Shown here piece after piece: positions 8,864-17,329 of a DNA stretch of 64,000 nt. The position numbers and the translations under genes are program-made. Source of the stretch: Thiogranum sp963752745 (GTDB taxonomy: Bacteria; Pseudomonadota; Gammaproteobacteria; DSM-19610); contig CAVWAK010000039.1 in the NCBI GenBank assembly GCA_963752745.1, positions 1 to 64,000 of the forward strand, given 5' to 3'. Positions within the stretch are counted from its first letter, which is position 1. Each line of letters begins with the position of its first letter. The notes under the pieces were generated by a model. The model did not search any database. It saw nothing but the letters and a program-made list of their open reading frames with translations, and had not been told where the DNA came from.

Positions 8864-10261
8864 CTATTTTTTTTTGACATGCTGAATCATACGTTTTCGG
8901 CTCCTCTGCTGTCGAGGAGTCAATTTATTACGTTTTCCCTGATAGGGATTTTCACCTGTCCTGAATTCAAGGCGTATGGGAGTTCCAACAAGGTGCAAGG
9001 CATTACGATAATAATTGTTAAGGTAACGTTTATACGTTGGCGGAACGCGGTCGGTCTGGTTACCATGGATCACAATAACTGGCGGATTCTGCCCGCCCTG
9101 GTGAGCGTAGCGTAGCTTGATACGCCGCCCACGAACCAGTGGCGGCTGATGCTCATGAACGGCGCGCTCCAGTAGACGCGTCAGTTCCGGGGTTGCCACC
9201 TTGATAACCGCTGCCCGGTAAGCGTCATGGACCGCAGCGAACAAATTCCCCACGCCGCTGCCATGCAGCGCAGAAATAAAATAGCGCTCGGCAAAGCCCA
9301 GGAATGGCAGCCGACGGTCCAGCTGGTCACGAAACCACTGGCGCTGATCATCATCGAGACCATCCCATTTGTTAATCGCCAGCACCAGCGCAGTCCCGCT
9401 TTCAACAACATGTCCGGCCAGCGTTGCGTCCTGCTCCGACACCTCGCTGTGTGCATCCAGTACCAATATGACCACATTGGCATCATTGATCGCCTGCAAG
9501 GTCTTTATAATACTGAATTTCTCGATCGCTTCGCTGACTTTGCTACGGCGTCGGACTCCCGCGGTATCGATAAGTGTATATCGGTTACCATCGCGTTCGA
9601 GCGGGATATAAATACTGTCACGGGTAGTACCGGGTTGATCGAAAGCCAGAACCCGTTCCTCGCCAAGCATACGATTGGTAAGTGTCGATTTTCCGACATT
9701 GGGCCGCCCCACTACAGCAATACGAATACCGTCTGCCTCCGGATCAGACGCTTCATCTGCGTCCTGAACGGCGGGCAAGTCCGCCAGAACCCGATCCATC
9801 AACCCGCTAACACCGCGGCCATGTGCAGCGGCAATCATGGCGGGCTCCCCAAGTCCCAGCGAGTAAGCATCGGCAGTTACTGCAGTGATATCCTGGCCAT
9901 CGGTTTTATTTAAAACCAGATGCGCCGATTTGCCGCTACGCCGCAAACGGTTGGCAATCTGCTCATCGCTCAGATTGATCCCGTCACGTGCGTCGAGTAA
10001 AAACAACACAACGTCGGCTTCCTCAACCGCTACCCACACCTGGTCCGCCATCAGACCATCCAGGCCGTACTCGTCGCCTACCAGGCCACCAGTATCGACT
10101 ATAATATATGGCCTTTCGCCAACCTTGCCATTGCCATACTGGCGGTCGCGGGTCAGCCCGGGGAAATCAGCCACCAGCGCATCGCGGCTGCGCGTAAGCT
10201 GGTTAAACAGCGTGGATTTGCCGACATTGGGCCGACCGATTATGGCGATGACAGGAAGCAT
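8864..10261 (-). CDS. der: Ribosome-assembly GTPase Der (EngA)
   Basis: Der is a double-GTPase needed for 50S subunit maturation. Two G domains are visible, each with the P-loop 'GRPNVGKSTL' (near the N-terminus and again mid-protein), 'DTGGL'/'DTAGVRRR' G3 motifs and N/TKxD motifs ('NKTD', 'NKWD'). A KH-like C-terminal domain ends in a Lys tract ('IQHVKKK'). The length of 465 aa is close to the usual 490. It follows bamB in the conserved hisS-yfgM-bamB-der order, with 21 bp between them. The A-run at its end encodes lysines and is not a terminator. Confidence 0.97.
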   Translation of the reverse strand: MLPVIAIIGRPNVGKSTLFNQLTRSRDALVADFPGLTRDRQYGNGKVGERPYIIVDTGGLVGDEYGLDGLMADQVWVAVEEADVVLFLLDARDGINLSDEQIANRLRRSGKSAHLVLNKTDGQDITAVTADAYSLGLGEPAMIAAAHGRGVSGLMDRVLADLPAVQDADEASDPEADGIRIAVVGRPNVGKSTLTNRMLGEERVLAFDQPGTTRDSIYIPLERDGNRYTLIDTAGVRRRSKVSEAIEKFSIIKTLQAINDANVVILVLDAHSEVSEQDATLAGHVVESGTALVLAINKWDGLDDDQRQWFRDQLDRRLPFLGFAERYFISALHGSGVGNLFAAVHDAYRAAVIKVATPELTRLLERAVHEHQPPLVRGRRIKLRYAHQGGQNPPVIVIHGNQTDRVPPTYKRYLNNYYRNALHLVGTPIRLEFRTGENPYQGKRNKLTPRQQRSRKRMIQHVKKK

Positions 10262-10282
10262 GACGACAGCGCAAAGCCTGAG

Positions 10283-11437
10283 CTAGGCTGGCTCCAGTTG
10301 ATAAAGCGCCAGCGTACCGCCAGCCCCCAGCACCAGCAGTCGGTCGCCGAAAACAGCTACCGGAGTGGCCGAGATGCCATCGCTGTCGACACGTACACGT
10401 CCCGCAATCGAACCGTCGAGGCGCGACAATAAATGCAAATAGCCTTCGAAATCTCCCACACCGACATAATCACCAATAATCGCCGGGCCGGTAAGCGCAC
10501 GCTGACGCAAGGCGCCCTGTTTCCATAAAGAGCCGCCACTAAGCCGATCGAGCGCCCACACTTCACTGTCAGTATCGCTGACATAGACATGGCGACTATC
10601 CACATCAAGCCCCGCATAGGACGACATGTCACGATTCCAGAGAACACGCCCATCCTGCAAACTGATGGCTACCAAACGTCCCTGATAACTGGTGACATAA
10701 AGCACACCCTGGCGCACCACAGGGTTGGCATCCAGATCGACAATGCGCTGCAATTCGGTCCGCCCGCGTGGAATCGCTACTGCGGCTTCCCAGATTTCTC
10801 GCCCGGACGCTGTTTCCAGAGCCGTCATTTTGCCGTTGGCAAATCCCGCCAGCACAACACCTTCCGCTACCAGAGGCGTACTGGTACCGCGCAATGTCAA
10901 TACCGGCACTGAACGGTCGTGAATCCAAAGAACCTCACCACTGCCTGCATCCAGACCAGCGAGGTTGCCGTCCACCGTTTGTACGATAACAACCCCCTCA
11001 TACACCTGGGGCACTGAAAGCACTTCGCTCGAAACCTCCGTACGCCAGCGTATTTCGCCGCTTTCGGCATCAAACGCGACCAGATCACCTTCACTGCTAC
11101 CCACCAATGCCAGGCCTTCACCGACACCGGTACCGGCAGAAATGGCGATATCCGTCTTCGTCCGCCAGACCACCTTGCCTGTTTCGATCTCAACAGCAGA
11201 AACCGTGCCTTTACGATCGGCGACATAAACACGCTCGCCAGCCACTGTCGGCACGAGCTTGATGAACTGTTCATCGGTACCGTTACCAGTACTGCGGCTC
11301 CAGATCTTTTTCAGGTCCACTTGCCGCTCAAATGACTCCAGTTCTGCCGGTGGCTCGGAATTGTCCTCGTCACCAAACCAGGAACAGCCACTGAGCAGTC
11401 CTGCGACCATCAACAGCATTAGTACAACAGGTTTCAT
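10283..11437 (-). CDS. bamB: Outer-membrane assembly lipoprotein BamB
   Basis: BamB is a scaffold lipoprotein of the BAM complex that inserts beta-barrel proteins into the outer membrane. The lipobox 'LLSGC' puts the lipidated Cys at residue 18. The rest is an eight-bladed PQQ-like propeller, with repeated 'G-V-W' blade motifs such as 'GKVVWRTKTD', 'GEIRWRTEV' and 'GEVLWIHD'. The length of 384 aa matches the family. The start codon overlaps or abuts the end of yfgM at 11437, as in other gammaproteobacteria. Confidence 0.96.
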   Translation of the reverse strand: MKPVVLMLLMVAGLLSGCSWFGDEDNSEPPAELESFERQVDLKKIWSRSTGNGTDEQFIKLVPTVAGERVYVADRKGTVSAVEIETGKVVWRTKTDIAISAGTGVGEGLALVGSSEGDLVAFDAESGEIRWRTEVSSEVLSVPQVYEGVVIVQTVDGNLAGLDAGSGEVLWIHDRSVPVLTLRGTSTPLVAEGVVLAGFANGKMTALETASGREIWEAAVAIPRGRTELQRIVDLDANPVVRQGVLYVTSYQGRLVAISLQDGRVLWNRDMSSYAGLDVDSRHVYVSDTDSEVWALDRLSGGSLWKQGALRQRALTGPAIIGDYVGVGDFEGYLHLLSRLDGSIAGRVRVDSDGISATPVAVFGDRLLVLGAGGTLALYQLEPA

Positions 11438-12085
11438 TATTCTGCGTCACCAGCAGCACTGACGCTTTCAAGTTTGGCAGTTAACAGCGAAACATTCGGC
11501 ACCTGTGCAGGTGTTTCGGCTAACGCGGCCTTGTACGCCTTCGCCGCCTTCTCCAGCTCGCCTTGTGCAACGGCGAGATCACCTCTGAGCTCACTGTACA
11601 CAAACTGATATGCGCCCGGGTTCTGAACAGAATCCAGTATAACCTCAGCCTGGGCATACTGCAGCCTGATCGACCATAACCCTGACAAGACGGGTACGCG
11701 CGGTGTGTTCCACTGCAGGCGTCGAGGCCATATCAAGTGCCCACTCCAGCTGCACCTGAGCTGCTGACAATTCGCCATTCTCTACCGCCTGCTTTGCCAA
11801 TAACATGGCTGCCAAAGGCGCATAAACTGACGATGTAAACTCGGTAATCAAAACATTGGCATGCGCCTTAACCTGTTCTTTATCACCGACAGCTGACACA
11901 GCCATCATTTGCGCATACGTATTGGATGCACTCAGATTCTGGCTTTCCTGGTAACCAAACCAGGCCTTGCCTCCAAGCAATACCGATAGTCCCAGAAGGA
12001 TTCCGGTAATAACCGAGCTACCGTTCTCCTTCCACCACTTTCTGAGTGCCTCTACCTGTTCTTTCTCCGACGCATGTACGTCCAT
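11437..12085 (-). pseudogene. yfgM: yfgM (ancillary SecYEG/BamB-operon TPR protein), frameshifted
   Basis: YfgM is an inner-membrane protein with a periplasmic TPR domain that joins the PpiD/Sec translocon. The ATG at 12085 follows a strong AGGAGAGG site and opens 'MDVHASEKEQVEALRKWW', then one membrane helix. The frame runs to '...TARTRLVRVMVDQ' and then hits a stop at 11645. The expected C-terminal TPR ('LQYAQAEVILDSV...') continues in another frame to 11437. The two join if one G is removed from the GG at about 11665-11666. The combined length of about 215 aa is right for YfgM. It is either a recent inactivation or a one-base sequence error. Confidence 0.85.
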
Positions 12086-12104
12086 CGGAACCTCTCCTGA
12101 TAAT

Positions 12105-13379
12105 CTACCCGTGAATGATTTCTGCAAGCCGGTCTGGTAAAGCTGTAAATTCGACCGTCTCCTGATCTGTTTGTTCGCGCAGCGCCTTTAGCCCTGCACG
12201 ACCCTGTTCCAGTTCTTCGTCACCCAGCACCAACGCAAAATGCGCACCACTGCGATCAGCTTTCTTAAACTGGCTCTTGAAACTGCCACCGCCGCAATGC
12301 GTCATAATACGCAAGGTCGGCACACTGTCCCTGAGCTGTTCAGACAGCAGCAAACCATGGCGTTGCGCCTGCTCGCCGACGGCGACGATGTACACGTGCG
12401 GCGCCTTGTCCGGCAGGCTCACATGCTGACTCTCAAGCAATGCAATCAGCCGCTCGATACCCATGGCAAAACCGACTGCCGGCGTTGCACGCCCGCCCAG
12501 CTGCTCAACCAGCACATCGTAACGGCCACCGGCACATACTGTACCCTGAGCACCCAGCTGATCGGTTACCCACTCAAATACCGTGCGCCCATAATAGTCC
12601 AGACCGCGCACCAGGCACGGATTAACCGTATACGGTATCCGCGCAGCATCCAGCAAGCTGCAAAGCCGCTCAAAATGCGCTTGCGATTCGGCATCGATGT
12701 ATTCTGAAAGCCTCGGCGCCTCTTCCAGCAGGGACTGCGTCTGCGGACTCTTGCTGTCGAGAATCCTCAAGGGGTTACTCTCCAGACGACGTTTACTGTC
12801 TTCGTCGAGTTGCTCCCGATGCTGCTGCAAATAACTGACGAGCGCTTCACGAAATTTTGCCCGATCTGCACTGGTACCCAGTGAATTCAGCTGTAAGCTC
12901 ACCTGCTGCAAACCTAACCGCTTCCACAGACGCGCCGTCAACATCAGCAGTTCTGCATCGACATCAGGGCCATCGAGCCCAAACACTTCAATGCCAATCT
13001 GGTGAAACTGCCGATAGCGCCCTTTCTGTGGTCGCTCATGCCTGAACATAGGGCCGCTATACCATAGACGCTGTACCTGGTTGTGCGTCAGGCCATGTTG
13101 AATGCACGCACGCACACAGCCAGCGGTACCTTCCGGCCGCAGCGTCAGACTGTCACCATTACGGTCGTCGAAGGTATACATTTCCTTTTCGACGATATCC
13201 GTTACTTCGCCGATCGAACGTTTGAACAATTCTGTTTTTTCGACAATCGGCATACGGATTTCCTGAAATCCGTATGTATGCAGCACACTGCGAACCGTGT
13301 CTTCAAAGTATTGCCAGGCGGGAGACTGCGCCGGCAATATATCATTCATACCGCGTATGGCTTGCAAGGTACTAGACAT
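12105..13379 (-). CDS. hisS: Histidyl-tRNA synthetase
   Basis: HisS charges tRNA-His. It is a class II synthetase: the N-terminal 'AIRGMNDILP' leads into motif 1, motif 2 sits around 'MFRHERPQKGRYRQFHQ', and the histidine-specific motifs 'GLDYYGRTVFEW' and 'CAGGRYD' follow. The anticodon-binding domain is at the C-terminus. The length of 424 aa is normal. It starts 3 bp after the rodZ stop; in most relatives ispG sits between these two genes, and it is absent here. Confidence 0.97.
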   Translation of the reverse strand: MSSTLQAIRGMNDILPAQSPAWQYFEDTVRSVLHTYGFQEIRMPIVEKTELFKRSIGEVTDIVEKEMYTFDDRNGDSLTLRPEGTAGCVRACIQHGLTHNQVQRLWYSGPMFRHERPQKGRYRQFHQIGIEVFGLDGPDVDAELLMLTARLWKRLGLQQVSLQLNSLGTSADRAKFREALVSYLQQHREQLDEDSKRRLESNPLRILDSKSPQTQSLLEEAPRLSEYIDAESQAHFERLCSLLDAARIPYTVNPCLVRGLDYYGRTVFEWVTDQLGAQGTVCAGGRYDVLVEQLGGRATPAVGFAMGIERLIALLESQHVSLPDKAPHVYIVAVGEQAQRHGLLLSEQLRDSVPTLRIMTHCGGGSFKSQFKKADRSGAHFALVLGDEELEQGRAGLKALREQTDQETVEFTALPDRLAEIIHG

Positions 13380-13382
13380 CGT

Positions 13383-14297
13383 TCAGTCGTCCAGCACCAG
13401 TCGCGCGACCTTTCCACGCTGGAAAGATTGCAGATCTACAACTTCGCCGCGATAGACGATTTCAACTCCCGGCGCATTGCCCAGCAGTATTTGTATAGGC
13501 GGTTCAGCACGTACCGTGCGTTGACTGCCAGCCCTCTGGGTGCCGACGACCAGTTTGCGACCATGGCTCTCCATTTCCACCCAGCTGTCCTCGCTGAATC
13601 GCATATTGATTTCGGCCGGTCCGGTGACAGCTGTTTCGGGCACCGGGAGCTGTTCGCTCCCGGTCACACCGGTGCCGGACGAGACAGGTTCTTGCACGGA
13701 TTCCTCAGTCGGTTCTTCGTTTACACCCTCCGACGGTTTGCTTTCCGGCAACTCCTCGATTTCGGGGCGACGCGAAAACGCCGGGAGCTGCGCAGCACCG
13801 GAATCTGATGTCGGCGCATCAAGCGGTAAGACCAGGCTACTACCGCCTTCTTCCGGCTGATCAACCTTATCCATCAGACGCTCAACGAGCGGCACACCGT
13901 ATGTTATGAGGGCAAGCACCAGGGCAATAAGCGCCAGCCAGAAAAACCACTTCCCCAGCGGCAAACGCAGAGTCCGCTTGCGACGCATCCCGACCGCCTT
14001 TAAAGGACGGGCACGGTAATCGTCATCAGCCGGCAATGCTGCCAGTACCTCTTGCTCATCGAGGCCCAGTAGTCGCGCATAGGCCTTGATATAACCACGC
14101 ACAAAAGTCAGCGCCGGCAAACCCGACTCATCGCCACCCTCAAGCGCCTCGACAACCTCGGATCGCAAATGCAGCGCTGTTGCCACGGCAGCCACTTCAC
14201 GCTGCTGTTCCCGGCGGGCACCGGACAGACGATTACCAACAGCTGCCAGTCCAGACGCTGCCGGGGACTCTGCATCGTCGTTAAACTCAATGGTCAC
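13383..14297 (-). CDS. rodZ: RodZ-like cell-shape protein
   Basis: RodZ links MreB filaments to the inner membrane and controls rod shape. The N-terminal cytoplasmic HTH (residues about 20-90, 'FVRGYIKAYARLLGLD' being the family signature) is followed by a basic stretch. One transmembrane helix (about 117-138), a low-complexity Ser/Glu/Pro linker and a C-terminal periplasmic DUF4115 domain (about 225-304, 'EDSWVEM...G--LV-GTQ') complete it. It overlaps pilW by 11 bp. The order pilW-rodZ-hisS is conserved, less ispG. Confidence 0.92.
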   Translation of the reverse strand: MTIEFNDDAESPAASGLAAVGNRLSGARREQQREVAAVATALHLRSEVVEALEGGDESGLPALTFVRGYIKAYARLLGLDEQEVLAALPADDDYRARPLKAVGMRRKRTLRLPLGKWFFWLALIALVLALITYGVPLVERLMDKVDQPEEGGSSLVLPLDAPTSDSGAAQLPAFSRRPEIEELPESKPSEGVNEEPTEESVQEPVSSGTGVTGSEQLPVPETAVTGPAEINMRFSEDSWVEMESHGRKLVVGTQRAGSQRTVRAEPPIQILLGNAPGVEIVYRGEVVDLQSFQRGKVARLVLDD

Positions 14298-15054
14298 CCA
14301 GTTTACTCTCCCACTCGATCAGCGCCTGAGTTTCACTGGCCTCCGGATGCTGGTTTTTCAACACCATTGAATAGCTCGATACGGCATTAAGGTCCTGCAA
14401 GGCAGACTCGGCTTGCACGCCAATCCAGAGAAACTCCGGACTCAACGTAGCGACGCCCTGCAGGCGCTGCAGGTACGCACGTGTTGCCAGGTATTTCTGC
14501 TGGGCAAAACTGCTGCGCACCATCTCACGCAATGCCGGTGGATAACTTGGATTGCGTTGCAATGCCTTGCGGAAATACGTATCTGCCAGGACGACGTCCG
14601 GCCGATCCATGGCACAGATACCCGCATTGGTAAAAATCAACTCCGGATATTTATACAATGGATCGCTGGCCGCAACGACAAACATCTGGTCGGCCTTTTC
14701 CAGTTCACCCTTGCGGCACAGGAATTGACCATAAGCGTTCAAAGTAACCGGATCCTTGCGGTTAATGCTGTACGCCTTGCGGTAATGTTTTTCTGCCTCC
14801 TTATCTTCACCAAGTTTTTCATTGAGGATGGCCAATGACACCTGGGCCAGCTGCAGTTCCGGGTTCTGCTTGACCGCCTTGTTAAGTTTCTCCGACGCGG
14901 CCTCATACATACCTTGGCGCAGGTACTCGATGCCCAGCTGAGCATTGATGTCAGCCGGATCCCCCTTAAATTCAGCATCTGATTTGGTCGGATTCGATGA
15001 ACACGCACCAAGCATTAACAACACCAGAATTCCTGCAATGAGATTACGTATCAA
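14287..15054 (-). CDS. pilW: Type IV pilus biogenesis/stability protein PilW (PilF)
   Basis: PilW is an outer-membrane lipoprotein pilotin needed for multimerisation of the PilQ secretin. The lipobox 'LMLGAC' places the modified Cys at residue 18. The rest is a chain of about six TPR repeats, starting 'AQLGIEYLRQGMYEAASEKL'. The 255-aa length fits. It overlaps rlmN by 4 bp and rodZ by 11 bp, so it is inside one operon. FimX at 30 kb suggests that functional type IV pili are made. Confidence 0.93.
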   Translation of the reverse strand: MIRNLIAGILVLLMLGACSSNPTKSDAEFKGDPADINAQLGIEYLRQGMYEAASEKLNKAVKQNPELQLAQVSLAILNEKLGEDKEAEKHYRKAYSINRKDPVTLNAYGQFLCRKGELEKADQMFVVAASDPLYKYPELIFTNAGICAMDRPDVVLADTYFRKALQRNPSYPPALREMVRSSFAQQKYLATRAYLQRLQGVATLSPEFLWIGVQAESALQDLNAVSSYSMVLKNQHPEASETQALIEWESKLGDH

Positions 15055-16148
15055 GTCCCGCCTCCAGTAACATGTATGGCCATTCGCTCCCGGCGCCGGG
15101 TGCGATCTTCAAAATCACCAGCCAGTTGACCACAGGCTGCGTCGATATCATCACCGCGTGTACGGCGTGTGATAGTTACTATGCCGGCGTGATGCAAGAT
15201 ATCCCGAAAGCGGTCAATGCGCGCTGCACTGCTGCGGCGATAGCGGGTTTTCGGAAACGGGTTAAAGGGAATCAAATTAACCTTCGATGGTACGTTCCGG
15301 AGTAATTTGGCAAGCGCATGCGCCTGTTGGTCACTGTCATTGACACCGTCGAGCATGACATATTCAATGGTGACGCGCCGACGGCCTTCACCGACATATG
15401 TCCTGCACGCCTGCAGGACCTCATCGATCTGATATTTCCTGTTCAACGGCACCAGCTTCTCGCGCAACAGGTTATCAGGTGCGTGTAGTGACAGGGCGAG
15501 ACTGATATCAGTCACTTCAGCAAGCCGTTCAAGCCCCGGAACCACGCCAGCAGTACTCAGCGTGACACGGCGCTTCGACAGGGCATAGGCAAAGTCATCC
15601 TGCATCAGATTAATGGCAGCCAATACATTATCGAAATTCAGCAGCGGCTCGCCCATGCCCATAAAGACTACGTTGGAGATTGCCGGTTCGTTGTCAGCAG
15701 CCAGTAACCGACTGGCCATCCACAATTGACTGATGATTTCCCCAGTCGTCAAATTGCGATTGAAGCCCTGCTGTGCAGTCGAACAAAAGCTGCAATTCAG
15801 GGCACAACCAACCTGTGAAGAAATACACAGGGTGGCACGCTCCGATTCCGGAATGTAAACACTTTCAATGCGATTCCCGTCAGCCAGTTCAAACAACCAT
15901 TTGCGCGTGCCGTCTGACGCACGCTGATCTGCTGCGACCACCGGCCCCTCAATGCAGGCATCCGCCTTGAGCGCCTCCCGCAGGGACTTGCCAAGGTTGG
16001 TCATGAGGTCAAAATCATCGACCCCCTGCTGATGAATCCATTTCAGAACCTGCTGGGCGCGAAAGGGTTTTTCGCCACGCGTAACAAACCAGTCGGCCAG
16101 CGCGGGCCGATCCAGGTCAAGCAAGTTCTGTTGCGGCTGAATGTGCAC
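15051..16148 (-). CDS. rlmN: 23S rRNA (A2503-C2)/tRNA (A37-C2) methyltransferase RlmN
   Basis: RlmN is a radical-SAM enzyme that methylates C2 of A2503 in 23S rRNA and of A37 in some tRNAs. The cluster motif is 'CALNCSFCSTAQQGFNRNL' (CX3CX2C), and 'VVFMGMGEPLLN' and 'SLHAPDN' are also visible. I place the start at GTG 16148 ('HIQPQQNLLDLDRP'), which follows an AGGATA site. The longer frame from 16238 adds 30 residues with no family match. That gives 365 aa. ndk, usually just upstream, is absent. Confidence 0.93.
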   Translation of the reverse strand: MHIQPQQNLLDLDRPALADWFVTRGEKPFRAQQVLKWIHQQGVDDFDLMTNLGKSLREALKADACIEGPVVAADQRASDGTRKWLFELADGNRIESVYIPESERATLCISSQVGCALNCSFCSTAQQGFNRNLTTGEIISQLWMASRLLAADNEPAISNVVFMGMGEPLLNFDNVLAAINLMQDDFAYALSKRRVTLSTAGVVPGLERLAEVTDISLALSLHAPDNLLREKLVPLNRKYQIDEVLQACRTYVGEGRRRVTIEYVMLDGVNDSDQQAHALAKLLRNVPSKVNLIPFNPFPKTRYRRSSAARIDRFRDILHHAGIVTITRRTRGDDIDAACGQLAGDFEDRTRRRERMAIHVTGGGT

Positions 16149-16767
16149 TCTGAAGTATCCTGTTGCTCCCAAGCCCAGCGGTGGTATGGCGGACCGGAAG
16201 TGAAGGCTAAATCTCCTAAAAATCTGTAGTTTAGCCAATCTAATTCAATTGCGTAGTGTACCTTCTCAGGCACAACCCAGGCAATTGTGATTATCGGCGC
16301 GCCGGTGTGGACTGGCGCCGGAATAATATTTCAGGAGTTGCCAGGAATCATCGATAAGTTACTGTAATTATTGAATACAACAGCTGTGGAACCATGGAGC
16401 AGCACTATGCGCTACCGTTATCGGACGCACAGGTCAGCGAGTGGCGGATACCGATGAACCTGGTGATCGACTGGATATGGGCCTCGCAATACTCATGCAG
16501 ATCGAGATCAACCTGGTTTCACGCATGCCACAGCGGCACCGTGATTAACCCGCAGCCGCCTGGATCTGCACCCTGGCTGGACTCCTGATTGCCGTCGGCA
16601 ACTCGACGCGACTTTAAGCAATCTACTCGATCACAAGCATGCCGAAGGCTTTGAAAACCGTAATTTCAATACCGGTGTGCGCCGCAGAGTGTGGCTGAAA
16701 GACACCTACCACTTTGAACAGAGTTAGTTGCCAGCCGGTAACGCGAGTCATTACGAACGTGTGACGA
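16149..16767. other. Gene-poor gap where ndk is usually found
   Basis: No intact gene was found in these 620 bases. In many gammaproteobacteria ndk lies between iscX and rlmN, but neither strand here encodes the Ndk signatures. The plus strand contains two stretches that read like coding sequence in different frames (described separately at 16410-16727). The segment next to rlmN probably holds that operon's promoter, but no convincing -35/-10 pair was seen. Confidence 0.6.
16410..16727 (+). pseudogene. Possible decayed gene of unknown family
   Basis: Two plus-strand stretches look translated but lie in different frames. The first runs to a TAA near 16547 and reads '...DEPGDRLDMGLAILMQIEI'. 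The second runs without a start codon from about 16545 to a TAG near 16727 and reads '...CRRQLDATLSNLLDHKHAEG', ending 'LKDTYHFEQS'. Both have gene-like codon use and composition, and together they suggest a frameshifted or truncated gene of about 100 residues. I cannot assign a family. It could also be non-coding sequence with a chance open frame. Confidence 0.3.
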
Positions 16768-16968
16768 CTACTCCCGCTCCTCGATCCAGGCCAACTGAAT
16801 GGCTTCGAGAATCTTTTCCCCGCAGTGTTCGGGATCGTCGTTAAATGCTTCCAGCGCCATAACCCAATCGCGCAGGTCGGTAAAACGTACCTGGGTAGGG
16901 TCAATATCCGGATGCGCTTCATCAAGCTCGATGGCGATATCCAGTGAATCTGTCCACTTCAGCTCCAT
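16768..16968 (-). CDS. iscX: IscX (YfhJ), Fe-S assembly regulator
   Basis: IscX is a small acidic protein that binds IscS and iron and tunes Fe-S cluster synthesis. The 66-aa sequence begins 'MELKWTDSLDIAIELDEA' and carries 'VRFTDLRDWV' and 'EKILEAIQLAW', all closely matching the family. It lies 11 bp after fdx, the normal last position of the isc operon. Confidence 0.95.
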   Translation of the reverse strand: MELKWTDSLDIAIELDEAHPDIDPTQVRFTDLRDWVMALEAFNDDPEHCGEKILEAIQLAWIEERE

Positions 16969-16979
16969 ACGCTCATCCT

Positions 16980-17318
16980 CTAGTGGTTCTCGCTGACCAT
17001 GTTAATGGTGTACTTGGGTATCTCCACCACCAGGTCCTGGTCTGCAACCCGGGCCTGGCAGCTGAGTCGTGAATCCGGCTCCAGTCCCCAGGCCTTGTCG
17101 AGCATATCGTCTTCGGTTTCGTCTGACTCTTCCAGCGAATCAAATCCCTCGCGAACATACACATGGCAGGTGGTGCAGGCACAGGATTTCTCGCAGGCAT
17201 GTTCGATATCGATTCCCGCGGCCAGGGCAGCATCGCAAACCGTGGTACCAGGATCGACTTGCAGGACTGCTCCTTCCGGGCAGATTTCTTCGTGGGGCAG
17301 GATAATTATCTGCGGCAT
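16980..17318 (-). CDS. fdx: ISC-type [2Fe-2S] ferredoxin
   Basis: Fdx supplies electrons to IscS/IscU during cluster assembly. The four cluster ligands, Cys42, Cys48, Cys51 and Cys87, sit in 'CEKSCACTTC' and 'RLSCQAR' at the same positions as in E. coli Fdx; Cys46 is the extra conserved cysteine of this family. The length is 112 aa. It lies 11 bp after hscA and before iscX. Confidence 0.96.
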   Translation of the reverse strand: MPQIIILPHEEICPEGAVLQVDPGTTVCDAALAAGIDIEHACEKSCACTTCHVYVREGFDSLEESDETEDDMLDKAWGLEPDSRLSCQARVADQDLVVEIPKYTINMVSENH

Positions 17319-17329
17319 ACTCTTTCGAC

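Noticed and set aside
8864..8885. Run of T at the der end as a possible terminator
   Set aside because: The run encodes the C-terminal lysines of Der and no stem precedes it.
13083..13808. A 241-codon plus-strand frame across hisS and rodZ
   Set aside because: It spans the junction of two well-conserved minus-strand genes and shows no protein-like motifs.
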